Shown: positions 42,584 through 51,729, counted from the first letter of the stretch. The stretch is 64,000 bases of DNA from Hymenobacter negativus (GCF_017571495.1 NZ_JAGETZ010000006.1:124001-188000), one strand, 5' to 3'. The notes: a model not told the origin generated them from the letters alone. Made by a program: numbers and translations.

Positions 42584-43234
42584 TTAGTTCTGCAACACGA
42601 GGCGTTTCGTGCTGGCCACCTTGCCGTCCACGAGCAAGCTATAGAAATACACACCGGTGCGCAGGTCGCTCAGGTCGAGCGGCAGGCCAGCGGCCGTCAG
42701 CTCTGGCTTGAGGGCGATGGTGCGAATTTCCTGACCGATGATGTTGCTCAGGCGCAGCTTGTAGTCGGCACCGCCTTTCTGTTCCAGCTTCACCGTCACC
42801 TGGCCGTGGCTGGGATTAGGAAATACATTCAGCGTAGCAGCAGCCAGGTTGGCATCAGCCAACGTGGCTGTAGGGGTAGCTACTACGTTTAGAACACCAT
42901 ATTGGCCAGAACCGGGGCCGCCGTGTGCCGTGCAGTGGTAAGGGAAAGAACCTACCGTGGAAAAAGTACGGGTGAAGTCCGGACTCCCGGGGTTCATCGG
43001 GAAGGTGCTCCAAGCGCCGTTGTCCGACATGGTAGGGTGGCTACTGAAGCCTACATTGTGCCAAGTCACGACATCGCCTACGTTGATGGTGCGGATATCG
43101 GCTACGCCGCTGGTATTGCCTGGACCGCGGTAGAAGTTATCACCCACGTTAATGGTGATATTAGCCGCGAAGGCTGTGGCCAGCGACATCGCCAGCATGG
43201 CGAGGGTAGCAAAGGAGCGAGTAAAGAGTTTCAT
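42584..43234 (-). CDS. secreted cupredoxin with type IX sorting domain
   Basis: A 216-residue exported protein. The signal peptide ends at ATAFAAN (about 24). A plastocyanin-like domain spans 25-118 with copper ligands His66 (SSHP), Cys101 and His104 (YHCTAHGG). The usual axial Met appears replaced by Gln111 (GSGQYG). The last 80 residues form a type A T9SS sorting domain (LNVFPNPSHGQVTV, LSDLRTGVYFYSLLVDG, KRLVLQN), so the protein should be secreted and attached to the surface. It could carry electrons or bind copper. The start MKLFTRSF (43234) is preferred to a longer frame. Confidence 0.9.
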   Translation of the reverse strand: MKLFTRSFATLAMLAMSLATAFAANITINVGDNFYRGPGNTSGVADIRTINVGDVVTWHNVGFSSHPTMSDNGAWSTFPMNPGSPDFTRTFSTVGSFPYHCTAHGGPGSGQYGVLNVVATPTATLADANLAAATLNVFPNPSHGQVTVKLEQKGGADYKLRLSNIIGQEIRTIALKPELTAAGLPLDLSDLRTGVYFYSLLVDGKVASTKRLVLQN

Positions 43235-43492
43235 CAGGTAAGCAGAAAAATGAAGGTGGAAAAATTCGGACCAAGCCACGTAAGACAAGCACCGTGCCGA
43301 TGTTGCCGCCGCCTGACGTAACCAACGCCAGCCGAAGCATTTCGGTTTGATGTACTGCCAAAACACTCAGAAGTTGAATGTCCGTAGCAAAAACAACTCG
43401 GCAATGCTGTTAATAAGGTTGCCTGCCCAAAATTATTTTTTATTCGAAAGTTTGAATATAGTGAACAGATGCCAAAACGGCGGCATTGGTTG

Positions 43493-44251
43493 CTAGGCGT
43501 GGCGGATTTCCTGTAGTCCGAACCGGCGCAGCTCATTGCCGATGGCCACGGCCAGCCGGCCGTCGTCCTCTACCCCGACAATCTGGCCGCTCACTGTTTG
43601 GCCGTCGATTATAAACGAGTGAACCTCTTGGTAGCGGTAGAGCGCCTGTAAATATTCACGCCGCAGGGCACCCACCTGGCCGGCCCGCAGTTGCAGGTAG
43701 CGTCGCTCCAAGTACTCCAGCAGGCGGGCGGCCAGCGCATCGCGCTGGTAGCTGCGGCCCGTGACCTTTGCAATGGATGTAGCCGTGGGAACGGCAAATT
43801 CCTGCTGGTTGATATTCAGGCCAATACCAATGATGCTATATTGAATCTTTGCGCCGCTCAGGGTGTTCTCAATCAGAATGCCGCCCAGCTTTTGGTCGCC
43901 ATAGTAGAGGTCGTTGGGCCATTTTAGCTTCAGTTTTGGGGCGGGTCCGAGCAGGGTTTGCGCCCAGTCGTGCACCCCCAACGCTACGGTCTGGCTAAGG
44001 CGAAACTGCTCGGGGGCGGCCAGAAACGTGGGCTGCCACACCACCGACATCATCAGGTTTTCGGCGGGGGCGCCTTCCCATTGGTTGCCGCGCTGGCCCC
44101 GGCCAGCGGTCTGAAAGTCCGTAATAATGGTGCAGCCTTCGCTGGCCCGGTTTTGGACAATCAAACTTTGAGCCTCCGAATTCGTCGAGGCACAGGCCGG
44201 CATCCATATCAATTGCTGGCCCGTGAACAGGGTTTTTGGGGTGACTACCAC
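43493..44251 (-). CDS. birA: biotin--[acetyl-CoA-carboxylase] ligase
   Basis: A 252-residue enzyme that attaches biotin to carrier proteins such as the acetyl-CoA carboxylase subunit. It shows ACASTNSEA, TAGRGQRGNQWEG (biotinoyl-AMP loop), KLKWPNDLYYGDQKLGGIL and IGIGLNINQ, and a small C-terminal SH3-like domain (VSGQIVGVEDDGRLAV). It lacks the N-terminal DNA-binding domain, so it should not be a repressor. No ATG is available between the upstream stop and the first motif; GTG 44251 is the best start. It is divergent from rsfS. Confidence 0.94.
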   Translation of the reverse strand: MVVTPKTLFTGQQLIWMPACASTNSEAQSLIVQNRASEGCTIITDFQTAGRGQRGNQWEGAPAENLMMSVVWQPTFLAAPEQFRLSQTVALGVHDWAQTLLGPAPKLKLKWPNDLYYGDQKLGGILIENTLSGAKIQYSIIGIGLNINQQEFAVPTATSIAKVTGRSYQRDALAARLLEYLERRYLQLRAGQVGALRREYLQALYRYQEVHSFIIDGQTVSGQIVGVEDDGRLAVAIGNELRRFGLQEIRHA

Positions 44252-44318
44252 AGCCTTCTTTCGCGTATCGTTAACTTCGTAGACTTTCGGCTGTAAAGCT
44301 CACACCTAACAAGACAAT

Positions 44319-44699
44319 ATGAAAAGCACGTTGGTCCGTCAGGATTCAGACACATTGGCAGATTTGGTCGTTCGCGGCATGCAGGATAAAAAGGCATCCG
44401 ACATCGTGGTGCTGAATTTGAAGGAATTAAAAAACGCTGTCGCAGATTATTTTATCATTTGCTCGGCCAACTCCGATACCCAACTCGAAGCCGTAGCTCG
44501 CTCGGTAGAGGAGGAAATTGAGAAAGTAACCGGCGAAAGCCCCTGGCAAACCGAAGGCCGCACCAACCGCGAGTGGGTGCTGCTCGATTACGTAGATGTG
44601 GTGGTGCACGTATTCCTGCGCGACCGCCGCCGGTTCTATGCCCTCGAAGAACTGTGGGGCGACGCCGACATCAGCTACATCGAATCGGAACCGTCATAA
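44319..44699 (+). CDS. rsfS: ribosome silencing factor
   Basis: A 126-residue protein of the RsfS/DUF143 family, which binds ribosomal protein uL14 and blocks subunit joining in starvation. Family phrases are DIVVLNLKELKNAVADYFII, SANSDTQLEAVARSVEEE and EWVLLDYVDVVVHVFLRDRR. It precedes ftsH, the order often seen in Bacteroidota, but a 274-bp gap with a palindromic element separates them. Confidence 0.95.
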   Translation: MKSTLVRQDSDTLADLVVRGMQDKKASDIVVLNLKELKNAVADYFIICSANSDTQLEAVARSVEEEIEKVTGESPWQTEGRTNREWVLLDYVDVVVHVFLRDRRRFYALEELWGDADISYIESEPS

Positions 44700-44715
44700 C
44701 TCCTCATTGAATGTC

Positions 44716-44853
44716 AGGCAAAGCGGCGTCTGTCATCCTGAGCTTGCGAACGACCTATTACGTCCGCATTGCTATTGTAATTTAATGCCAACTGTTCTTC
44801 GGTGAGAAGGGCCTTCGCTGCGTTCAGGATGACAGGTTCTACGCCGCTTGCCT
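44716..44853. repeat. inverted repeat between rsfS and ftsH (GTCATCCTGA family)
   Basis: AGGCAAAGCGGCGT and CTGTCATCCTGAGC (44716-44743) pair with GTTCAGGATGACAG and ACGCCGCTTGCCT (44822-44853). The inner word CCTTCGCTGCGTTCAGGATG repeats the 61461 hairpin core. Confidence 0.75.
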
Positions 44854-44973
44854 AGCAGAGAAAAGCCTTCGAATAAAATAAAATCGTTGCCGCCGCGTCT
44901 TCCTTTTTACCGAACATTTGCTTTCGAGCCGGTGTTCTGCCCGTGGTTATACCAGATTTAACTAGCTATTTAC

Positions 44974-47097
44974 ATGTCGGATAAAAATCCCAGTAACAAT
45001 AAGAAAAAGAAGCCGATGGTGCCCACGCCCTCGCCCCGTCCGGGTGTGCAGCTTTGGGTGCTGGCCGGCTTGCTCGTGTTCTTGTTTGGCGTGATGTGGG
45101 TGAATAACCTGAACTCGCCCGCCAAAATTAACCAGCAGCGCTTCGAGCAAATTCTGGCCGCTGGCGACGTGAGCAAAGTCACCATCATCAGCAACCAGAA
45201 GGTGGTGGAGGTTTCGCTCAAGCCCGAAGCCCTGGCTAAGCCAGAGTACCGCCAGGAACTGACGCGCCGCACGCCATTTGGCGCTACCGGCTCGGGCTCG
45301 CAGTTCTATTTCCCGGTGGTGGATGCCAAGCTGTTCCAGGAAAACCTGGACAAGCTGCAAGCTAATGTGCCGCCTGCCCAGCGACTGCCCCTCGACATTG
45401 AGGACCGGCAGAGCCCCGGCGACTACATCGGGACCTACGGTTTCATCATCCTGATGATTGTGGGCTTCTGGTTCCTGATGCGCCGTATGGGTAGCGCTGG
45501 TGGCCCCGGTGGTCAGATTTTCAGTATCGGCAAGAGCAAAGCTGCCTTGTTCGAAGGCGGCGACAAGGTGAAAATCACCTTCAAAGACGTGGCTGGCCTC
45601 GAAGAAGCCAAAGAGGAGGTGCAGGAGATTGTGGAGTTCCTGAAGAACCCGAGCAAGTTCACCATCCTTGGCGGCAAGATTCCGAAAGGCGCCCTGCTAG
45701 TCGGCCCTCCCGGCACCGGCAAGACGTTGCTGGCCAAAGCTGTAGCTGGCGAGGCCGATGTGCCGTTCTTCTCGCTGTCGGGTTCCGACTTTGTGGAGAT
45801 GTTCGTGGGCGTAGGTGCCGCCCGGGTACGGGACTTGTTCAAGCAAGCCAAAGCAAAAGCGCCCTGCATCATCTTTATTGACGAGATTGACGCCGTGGGC
45901 CGTTCGCGTAGCAAGGGCTCCATGCCCGGCGGCAACGACGAGCGCGAGAACACCCTGAACTCCCTGCTGGTGGAGATGGACGGTTTTGGCACGGACTCGG
46001 GTGTTATCATCTTGGCGGCTACCAACCGGCCCGATACGCTGGACTCGGCTTTGCTGCGGCCTGGTCGTTTCGACCGTCAAATCAGCATCGATAAGCCGGA
46101 TATTAACGGCCGTACGCAGATTTTCAACGTGCATTTGAAGCCCCTGACGTTGGGCCCCGATGTGGACGCCAAACGTCTTTCGGCTCAAACGCCGGGCTTC
46201 GCAGGTGCCGAGATTGCCAACGTTTGCAACGAGGCCGCCCTGATTGCTGCCCGTCGCGATAAGAAGTTCATCACCGACCAGGACTTCACCGATGCCATTG
46301 ACCGCGTGATTGGTGGCTTGGAGAAGAAGAACAAAATCATCTCGCCCGGTGAGAAGCGCATTGTGGCCTACCACGAGGCTGGCCACGCCATAGCGGGCTG
46401 GTTCCTGGAGCACGTCGACCCTTTGGTGAAAGTGAGCATTGTGCCCCGCGGCGTGGCCGCACTGGGCTATGCGCAATACCTGCCCAAGGAGCAGTTCCTT
46501 TACAATACTGAGCAACTGATTGACGAGATGTGCATGGCTCTGGGTGGCCGTGCTGCTGAGGAGCTGGTATTCGGCAAAATCTCGACCGGCGCGCTGAGCG
46601 ACTTGGAGCGCATCACCAAAATGGCTTACTCCATTGTGACGATGTACGGCATGAATGCCAAGCTTGGCAACGTGTCGTTCTACGATTCGAAGGGGCAAAG
46701 TGAGTACGGTTTCTCGAAGCCGTATTCGGAAGCTACTTCGCAGATGATTGACGAGGAGGTACGCGCCATCATCGAAAACGCTTACGTCCGGACCAAAGAG
46801 CTGCTGACTGAGCGCCGCCATGAGTTGGAAGTAGTGGCTAAAGAACTGCTTGAGAAAGAAGTTCTTCAGCAGGAGGACCTGACCCGTCTCGTGGGCCCGC
46901 GCCCGTTCGCTACCCAGACCAATTACCAGGCCCACATGGCCGGTACCGACCGTAGCGAAACTGCTTCGGAGGTGAAAGGTGAGCAAACGGCTGGCGGCAA
47001 GCTCGGCAGCGACCTGCCCGACCTGAACCTGCCCGGTATGGATGACAACCGCAGCAATGAAGCTTCAGCTTCCAGCGGAAGTGCCGTTGCTGGATAA
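44974..47097 (+). CDS. ftsH: ATP-dependent zinc metalloprotease FtsH
   Basis: A 707-residue membrane protease for quality control. Two membrane helices flank a periplasmic segment (about 22-42 and 152-170). The AAA module has Walker A GPPGTGKT (244-251), Walker [13 protein letters not shown] and the SRH ([18 protein letters not shown]). The zinc site is HEAGH at 467-471, with a downstream Asp. A disordered Ser/Asn-rich tail ends the protein. A terminator follows at 47123. Confidence 0.97.
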   Translation: MSDKNPSNNKKKKPMVPTPSPRPGVQLWVLAGLLVFLFGVMWVNNLNSPAKINQQRFEQILAAGDVSKVTIISNQKVVEVSLKPEALAKPEYRQELTRRTPFGATGSGSQFYFPVVDAKLFQENLDKLQANVPPAQRLPLDIEDRQSPGDYIGTYGFIILMIVGFWFLMRRMGSAGGPGGQIFSIGKSKAALFEGGDKVKITFKDVAGLEEAKEEVQEIVEFLKNPSKFTILGGKIPKGALLVGPPGTGKTLLAKAVAGEADVPFFSLSGSDFVEMFVGVGAARVRDLFKQAKAKAPCIIFIDEIDAVGRSRSKGSMPGGNDERENTLNSLLVEMDGFGTDSGVIILAATNRPDTLDSALLRPGRFDRQISIDKPDINGRTQIFNVHLKPLTLGPDVDAKRLSAQTPGFAGAEIANVCNEAALIAARRDKKFITDQDFTDAIDRVIGGLEKKNKIISPGEKRIVAYHEAGHAIAGWFLEHVDPLVKVSIVPRGVAALGYAQYLPKEQFLYNTEQLIDEMCMALGGRAAEELVFGKISTGALSDLERITKMAYSIVTMYGMNAKLGNVSFYDSKGQSEYGFSKPYSEATSQMIDEEVRAIIENAYVRTKELLTERRHELEVVAKELLEKEVLQQEDLTRLVGPRPFATQTNYQAHMAGTDRSETASEVKGEQTAGGKLGSDLPDLNLPGMDDNRSNEASASSGSAVAG

Positions 47098-47122
47098 GTG
47101 TTGTAAGCTTATGCTGCATGTG

Positions 47123-47155
47123 AAAGCCAGCCCCGCAAAAGGGCTGGCTTTTTTT
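47123..47155 (+). terminator. ftsH terminator
   Basis: AAAGCCAGCCC pairs with GGGCTGGCTTT around a 7-nt loop, followed by T4 more, 26 bp after the ftsH stop. Confidence 0.85.
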
Positions 47156-47162
47156 ATGTTAT

Positions 47163-47170
47163 TACTTTTG
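47163..47170 (+). promoter_or_regulatory. -7 element immediately before the LutC-like gene
   Basis: TACTTTTG fits TAnnTTTG and ends 5 bp before the ATG at 47176, so transcription would begin at or next to the start codon. Confidence 0.5.
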
Positions 47171-47175
47171 CACTT

Positions 47176-47835
47176 ATGTCCAATACATCCCGCGACGCCG
47201 TGCTGGCCCGAATCCGTCAGGGTTTGGCAGCCGGACCTGCGCCGCTGCCGCCCCGGCCCGACTTTGCGGCTCCCGTGCATCCGCCGCTCAACAACCCTGA
47301 TATTGTGGTGGCTTTTGCCGAAAGCTTTCAGCGCGTGGGTGGCGAGTTTTACTATTGCGAGTCGCTGGAGCAGTTGGCGGTGCAACTGGCCGCTTTCCAG
47401 GAGCGGCAGCAGGTAGGGCCTCCTTATGTGTGGGAGTCTGATTTGCAGGCGGTGCTGCAAGCCGCTGGTATCGAGTTTTTGGCTGACGAGGCAGACTTTA
47501 TCGCCAATGCCGACCTCAGTCTGACATCTTGTGAGGCGCTGGTGGCGCGGACTGGTAGCGTGCTGGTATCGGCGGCTACGGAGAGCGGACGGCGGCTCAG
47601 CATCTACCCCGACCAGCATTTGGTGCTAGCGCGGCCCAGCCAAGTGGTGGCCGAAATTGGTGATGCGTTGCGGGTAATGCAGGAGCGCTACGGCGCCCAG
47701 CAGCTGCCGTCGATGGTATCGCTCACCACCGGTCCCAGCCGCACAGCCGATATTGAAAAGACGCTGGTGCTGGGCGCACACGGCCCGCGCCGCATCGCGC
47801 TGTTTTTGCTGGAAGAAGAGGAAAATAACGGTTAA
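47176..47835 (+). CDS. LutC/YkgG family (LUD domain) protein
   Basis: A 219-residue protein of the LUD family, which includes LutC of the lactate-oxidation complex. Family phrases are RDAVLARIRQGLA at the start, LTSCEALVARTGSVLVSAA, SQVVAEIGDALRVMQE and TTGPSRTADIEKTLVLGAHG. The partners LutA and LutB are not in this window, so a role in lactate use is not established. An inverted repeat begins in its last codons. Confidence 0.9.
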   Translation: MSNTSRDAVLARIRQGLAAGPAPLPPRPDFAAPVHPPLNNPDIVVAFAESFQRVGGEFYYCESLEQLAVQLAAFQERQQVGPPYVWESDLQAVLQAAGIEFLADEADFIANADLSLTSCEALVARTGSVLVSAATESGRRLSIYPDQHLVLARPSQVVAEIGDALRVMQERYGAQQLPSMVSLTTGPSRTADIEKTLVLGAHGPRRIALFLLEEEENNG

Positions 47836-47921
47836 TGATTAACGGCTAGTGATGAATGCCGTTTAGCCGGCCACCAGTCAGCCCACCCCTTACTCATTAG
47901 CCACTAACCGTTAGTCATTAG
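47827..47921. repeat. TTAACGG/CCGTTA inverted repeat between the LutC-like gene and lpxH
   Basis: GGTTAATGATTAACGGCTAG and on (47831-47858) pairs imperfectly with 47892-47920, which reads CTCATTAGCCACTAACCGTT then AGTCATTAGC. It covers the stop of the upstream gene and reaches to 4 bp before the lpxH start. Confidence 0.7.
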
Positions 47922-47923
47922 CA

Positions 47924-48706
47924 TTGAAGTCTCCCCATTTGCTGTCTGACCTTGCGTTGCCACCTGGCAAGAAGGTCTATTTTGCTTCCGATTTCCACCT
48001 GGGTGCGCCCGATGCGGCGTCTTCGCTGGCGCGAGAGAAACGCATTGTGCGCTGGCTGGATGAGGTAGCGCACAATGCGGCAGCCATCTACCTGCTGGGC
48101 GACTTGTTCGATTTCTGGTTTGAGTACCGGCACGCGGTGCCGCGCGGCTTTATCCGGCTGCAGGGGAAGCTGGCGGAACTGGCTGATGGGGGCATGCCCA
48201 TCACCATTTTTACCGGCAACCACGACATGTGGATGTTTGGTTACTTCACTCAGGAAATGGGGATTCCGGTGCTACGGCAGGAAGTGAGCCAGCGGATTGG
48301 GGATAAGATGTTCCACATCGGGCACGGCGACGGATTGGGGCCGAAAGACTACAGCTATAAGGCGTTGAAGCAGGTGTTCACCTCTGGGGTGGCGCAGTGG
48401 CTGTTTGCGCGGCTGCATCCCAATTTCGGTATTGGCATGGCCAACAAGTGGAGCCGACGCAGCCGCATGCAGACCGGCAAGGACGATGCTACCTATTTCG
48501 GCGATGAAGAGTGGCTGTTGCAATACTGCCGCGAGCTGGAAACGCGTTTGCACCACGACTACTACGTATTTGGCCACCGTCATTTGCCCCTCGACGTAGA
48601 AGTGGCGGCCGGCAGCCGTTACGTAAACCTCGGCGAATGGGTCAATTATCGTTCTTATGGCGTGTATGATGGCAACGAACTGGCCTTGCGGCATTTTGAG
48701 CAGTAA
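47924..48706 (+). CDS. lpxH: UDP-2,3-diacylglucosamine diphosphatase (LpxH-like)
   Basis: A 260-residue calcineurin-like phosphoesterase. Metal-site motifs occur in order: SDFHLGAP (about 22-29), LLGDLFDFWFEYR, FTGNHDMWMF, GHGDGLGPKDY and VFGHRHLPLDV. The DFWFEYR segment and length fit LpxH, which cleaves UDP-diacylglucosamine in lipid A synthesis. The start is a TTG (47924) next to a repeat element; no ATG lies before the first motif. Confidence 0.92.
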   Translation: MKSPHLLSDLALPPGKKVYFASDFHLGAPDAASSLAREKRIVRWLDEVAHNAAAIYLLGDLFDFWFEYRHAVPRGFIRLQGKLAELADGGMPITIFTGNHDMWMFGYFTQEMGIPVLRQEVSQRIGDKMFHIGHGDGLGPKDYSYKALKQVFTSGVAQWLFARLHPNFGIGMANKWSRRSRMQTGKDDATYFGDEEWLLQYCRELETRLHHDYYVFGHRHLPLDVEVAAGSRYVNLGEWVNYRSYGVYDGNELALRHFEQ

Positions 48707-49670
48707 AAGGGATGGCGCGACCGCTGAGGCTCACCACCGGCCTCTCATCCGTGTTGCCCTAATTATGGCCCTGGCTTTTGGGTTTTTAGCGCTAAACGCT
48801 GTCCAGGCCCAGGTTACCGTGCCTTCCGCTGCTTCCAGCGCTCCGGCGGCTACCCAGGCGGTGGCCCCGGTGCAGGCCGCACCCGCTCCGAAAGATGATG
48901 CCAGCGCCGCGCCTACCGTGGCCGCCTGGAAGATGCTGCGTCTTATTAAGCTGCCCAATCCGGGCGCTGCGTCGCTGGACCGGCGCGGGGTGCTGTACGT
49001 GGCCGATGCCGACAACAATCTGCGCCAATACGGCCCCGAGGGCCTGCCGCTGAGCACTTATGCGCCCGCCCAGCCGGGCCACGCGGCTCAGGTAGAAGCC
49101 TGGAACGTGACCACAACCATGATTTTCAACGACGACCGGCAGCAGCTGGTATTGCTGGATAGGTTCCTCTCACTCATCAGTGAGGTGCGGCTGGGGGATG
49201 TGCTCGATGGCACGGTGCGCGTGGCTACGCTGGCACCCGACAACTTTATCTGGCTGCTCGATGAGAGCACCCTGACACTGCGCGAATTCGACCCCAATAC
49301 CCTACGTCAGGTGCAAAACACCCCACTGGACCTCATCATCGGGCGCTCCCGGCCGGACTTCCGGTTTATCAGGCAGTACCAGAACAACACCTATCTGGTG
49401 GACCGCAGCACCGGCATCTACGTGTTCGACAACCTTGGGAATTACAAGAAAAAGTTGCCCTTCACAGGGCTGAGCATGGTGGGCTTTCGGAGCGATGAGC
49501 TGTACTACCTGGATGGCGGGGCGCTGCACTTTTTCCACCTCTACAACCAGACCGAGCGGCGCGTGGCCCTTCCTGCCGGCCTCGACCCCGGGGCCGTGCG
49601 GCAGGTGTTGGTGGGCGAAACTTTCGCTTACATTTTCACGGCGGCGGGCGTGGCTGTATATCAGATGTAA
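48696..49670 (+). CDS. secreted propeller-like hypothetical protein
   Basis: A protein of about 324 residues. A signal segment (LIRVALIMALAFGFLALNAVQA) is followed by an Ala/Pro-rich spacer and then repeated units with hydrophobic/aspartate turns such as GVLYVADADNNLRQYG, QQLVLLDRFLSLISEV and STGIYVFDNLGNYKKKL, suggestive of a beta-propeller. The start is uncertain: TTG 48696 gives a basic segment before the hydrophobic core and overlaps lpxH by 11 bp; ATG 48765 would lack the basic residues; the frame is open to 48657. Probably cotranscribed with lpxH. Function unknown. Confidence 0.7.
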   Translation: MSSKRDGATAEAHHRPLIRVALIMALAFGFLALNAVQAQVTVPSAASSAPAATQAVAPVQAAPAPKDDASAAPTVAAWKMLRLIKLPNPGAASLDRRGVLYVADADNNLRQYGPEGLPLSTYAPAQPGHAAQVEAWNVTTTMIFNDDRQQLVLLDRFLSLISEVRLGDVLDGTVRVATLAPDNFIWLLDESTLTLREFDPNTLRQVQNTPLDLIIGRSRPDFRFIRQYQNNTYLVDRSTGIYVFDNLGNYKKKLPFTGLSMVGFRSDELYYLDGGALHFFHLYNQTERRVALPAGLDPGAVRQVLVGETFAYIFTAAGVAVYQM

Positions 49671-49783
49671 GGGGGTGGGGTAGGGCGGAGGTTACCGGCG
49701 CACATTGGCTGAACCGTAGCAACCTGAAAAAAAGCGCGGCGTTAGGAGCAATAGTTCTTCCTTTCCACTTTCAGCATTTTTTC

Positions 49784-50950
49784 ATGAAAGCTCTCCGAAT
49801 TCACGGCATGCGCGATGTGCGCGTCGACACCGTTGACGACCCCGAAATCCACGAGTCGCGCGATGCCATTATCCGCGTCACGAGCACGGCCATATGCGGG
49901 TCCGACCTGCACATTTACAACGGCAGCCTGCCCCAACCCACGCCCCAGACCCTGGGCCACGAGTTCATGGGCATTGTGGAGGAAGTGGGCAAGGGCGTGA
50001 CCAACCTGCGGCGCGGCGACCGCGTGGTAGTGCCCTTCCCAGTAGCCTGCGGCCACTGCCTGTTTTGCAACCACGACCTGCCCGGCCACTGCGAAAACTC
50101 CAACCCCGACCACTACGGCCCTGAAGGCGGCCTGCTGACCGAAAAAGGCGGCGCCCTCTTCGGCTACACCAGCCTGTATGGCGGCTACGACGGCGGCCAG
50201 GCGGAATACGTGCGCGTACCCTATGCCAACGTAGGGCCCCGCAAAGTGCCCGACAACCTAACCGACGAACAAGTCCTTTTCCTCACCGACATCTTCCCAA
50301 CGGGCTATTCCGGTATCGACTGGGCCAATGTGAAGGGTGGCGAAATCATTGCCATTTTCGGAGCCGGGCCGGTGGGCATCATGGCTGCCAAATCGGCCTG
50401 GCTGCGCGGGGCCAGCCGCGTTATCATCGTCGATACCCAGCAGTACCGCCTCGACATGGCCAAGAAGTCGGCCAACGCCGAGTGCATCCTGTGGGAAAGC
50501 CACCAGCAGGTGGTCGACGAAATCCGGAGCAAGAGCAATGGCCGCGGCGCCGACGTGTGCGTGGAAGCCGTGGGCTTCGAGCCCGACCGCAACATCCTGG
50601 ACCGCGCTAAGTCGGTGGTGAACCTCGAAAAAGGCTCCGACAAGGTGGTGCTGGCCTGCATCAGCGCCGTGCGGCGGGGCGGGTTCGTGTCCATCCTGGG
50701 GGTGTATGCCACGCCGTTCGACAACTTCCCGCTGGGTCAGATTTTCGACAAGGGCATTATCATCCAGGCCGGCCAGGCGCCCGCCCACAAGCACATCGAC
50801 AAGCTGCTGAAGCACGTGTCGGACGGCGACGTGAAGCTCGACGACATCATCACCCACCGCTTGCCGCTCTCGCAGGCCCCGCACGGCTACGACATCTTCC
50901 GTCATAAGAAGGACGGCTGCGTGAAGGTGGTGCTGAAGCCCGGCGAGTAA
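49784..50950 (+). CDS. zinc-dependent alcohol dehydrogenase family protein
   Basis: A 388-residue medium-chain dehydrogenase. Catalytic zinc ligands are in AICGSDLHIYNG (Cys38), TLGHEFMGIVEEVG (His-Glu) and the later IFPTGYSGI segment; the structural zinc lobe has CGHCLFCNHDLPGHC. The cofactor site is GAGPVGIMAAKSAWLRGAS, followed by VDTQQYRLDMAKK, which suggests NAD. It resembles the formaldehyde-dismutase/glutathione-independent group, but the substrate is not decidable. The gene stands alone. Confidence 0.92.
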   Translation: MKALRIHGMRDVRVDTVDDPEIHESRDAIIRVTSTAICGSDLHIYNGSLPQPTPQTLGHEFMGIVEEVGKGVTNLRRGDRVVVPFPVACGHCLFCNHDLPGHCENSNPDHYGPEGGLLTEKGGALFGYTSLYGGYDGGQAEYVRVPYANVGPRKVPDNLTDEQVLFLTDIFPTGYSGIDWANVKGGEIIAIFGAGPVGIMAAKSAWLRGASRVIIVDTQQYRLDMAKKSANAECILWESHQQVVDEIRSKSNGRGADVCVEAVGFEPDRNILDRAKSVVNLEKGSDKVVLACISAVRRGGFVSILGVYATPFDNFPLGQIFDKGIIIQAGQAPAHKHIDKLLKHVSDGDVKLDDIITHRLPLSQAPHGYDIFRHKKDGCVKVVLKPGE

Positions 50951-51297
50951 GCGCCGGCCGCCACTCCCGAACCCGGGAATACCTTTTCAAAGCGCCCGGT
51001 TGTCAAACCCGGGCTCAGGTTTGCCTCTCCTGACTTCAGGTTTGGCAAACCTGAGTTCGGGTTTGGCATTTCTGAGCTCAGGTTTGGTGTTCCGGAAGCC
51101 ACGTTTAGCAAACTTGAGTTTGGGATTGGCAAGTTTGAGTTCAGGTTTCCCAATCTGGGACCAAGTTTGCCAAACCTGAGCCCAGATTGGGAAATCTAGC
51201 TTCTGGAAATAGGGGCGAATAGCTGAAGCGTGTTTTTCTGAAAGACTGCTTATATTTAGCTGCTTAAGTTTCACGTCCCCTTGAGCGTCCTTCTACC
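50951..51297. other. intergenic region dominated by a 21-bp minisatellite
   Basis: A 347-bp gap between two plus-strand genes. About 190 bp of it is the tandem repeat described separately. TATATTTA at 51251-51258 could be a -7 element for the gene at 51298. Confidence 0.5.
51014..51200. repeat. 21-bp tandem repeat with palindromic unit
   Basis: About nine imperfect units at exact 21-bp spacing over most of the array (51014, 51035, 51056, 51077, 51098, 51119, 51140). The consensus TTCAGGTTTGGCAAACCTGA plus G is nearly its own reverse complement. A 95-codon frame on the minus strand (51274-50987) reads it as heptapeptides such as KPELRNA and KPELRFA, and a second frame reads PNLSSEM-type heptads. 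Confidence 0.85.
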
Positions 51298-51675
51298 ATG
51301 GCCCGCAAACCGCGCGTTGTTATCCCCGAAAATCCCGGCGAACTGATGAAGCTCACCGGCCTCGTCTATGCCCAGCACCAGAAGCTGGGAACTAAGTCGC
51401 CGCTTGTCATTCTCGATTCGCCTACTTGGGACGAGCTAGGGCCCGAAGTGCAGAAAACGGCGGCCGTCCAGGTGCGCATCGAAGAGTTGGAGCGGGAGCT
51501 AAAGAACCTCTACGGCCAGCGCGACCCCAACCTCGAAACCTTCACCGACCTGGCCCGCCGCTCCCGCGACATCCTGCTGGCCAAGCACGCTGCCAACCCC
51601 GCCGCCCTCGGCGACTACGGCTTCGACGTGATTGAGGCCCCGGCCCCCGGCACCGGCTCGACGACGAACCCGTAG
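51298..51675 (+). CDS. conserved hypothetical protein
   Basis: A 125-residue cytoplasmic protein. It begins MARKPRVVIPENPGELMKLT; the central part (VQKTAAVQVRIEELERELKN) is a likely amphipathic helix or short coiled coil, and the tail GYGFDVIEA-like segment ends in a flexible Pro/Thr-rich stretch. I cannot assign it to a family with known function. It follows the minisatellite and ends at a strong terminator (51695), so it is probably a single transcription unit. Confidence 0.75.
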   Translation: MARKPRVVIPENPGELMKLTGLVYAQHQKLGTKSPLVILDSPTWDELGPEVQKTAAVQVRIEELERELKNLYGQRDPNLETFTDLARRSRDILLAKHAANPAALGDYGFDVIEAPAPGTGSTTNP

Positions 51676-51694
51676 CTGCTGTTTGCAACGCAAT

Positions 51695-51729
51695 AAAAAT
51701 GCCCCGGCCGGTTTGGCCGGGGCATTTTT
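51695..51729 (+). terminator. terminator
   Basis: AAAAATGCCCCGGCC pairs with GGCCGGGGCATTTTT around a 5-nt loop, 20 bp after the stop. Confidence 0.9.

Noticed and set aside
45697..46986. 429-codon minus-strand frame opposite ftsH
   Set aside because: It lies wholly within a certain ftsH gene and resembles no family.
51002..51200. CRISPR-like array
   Set aside because: Units are 21 bp with no spacers between them, so it is a tandem repeat; no cas gene is present in the window.
50987..51274. 95-codon minus-strand frame with KPELRNA-type heptads
   Set aside because: The heptads follow from a 21-bp tandem repeat; several frames give similar repeats, and no promoter or family supports translation.
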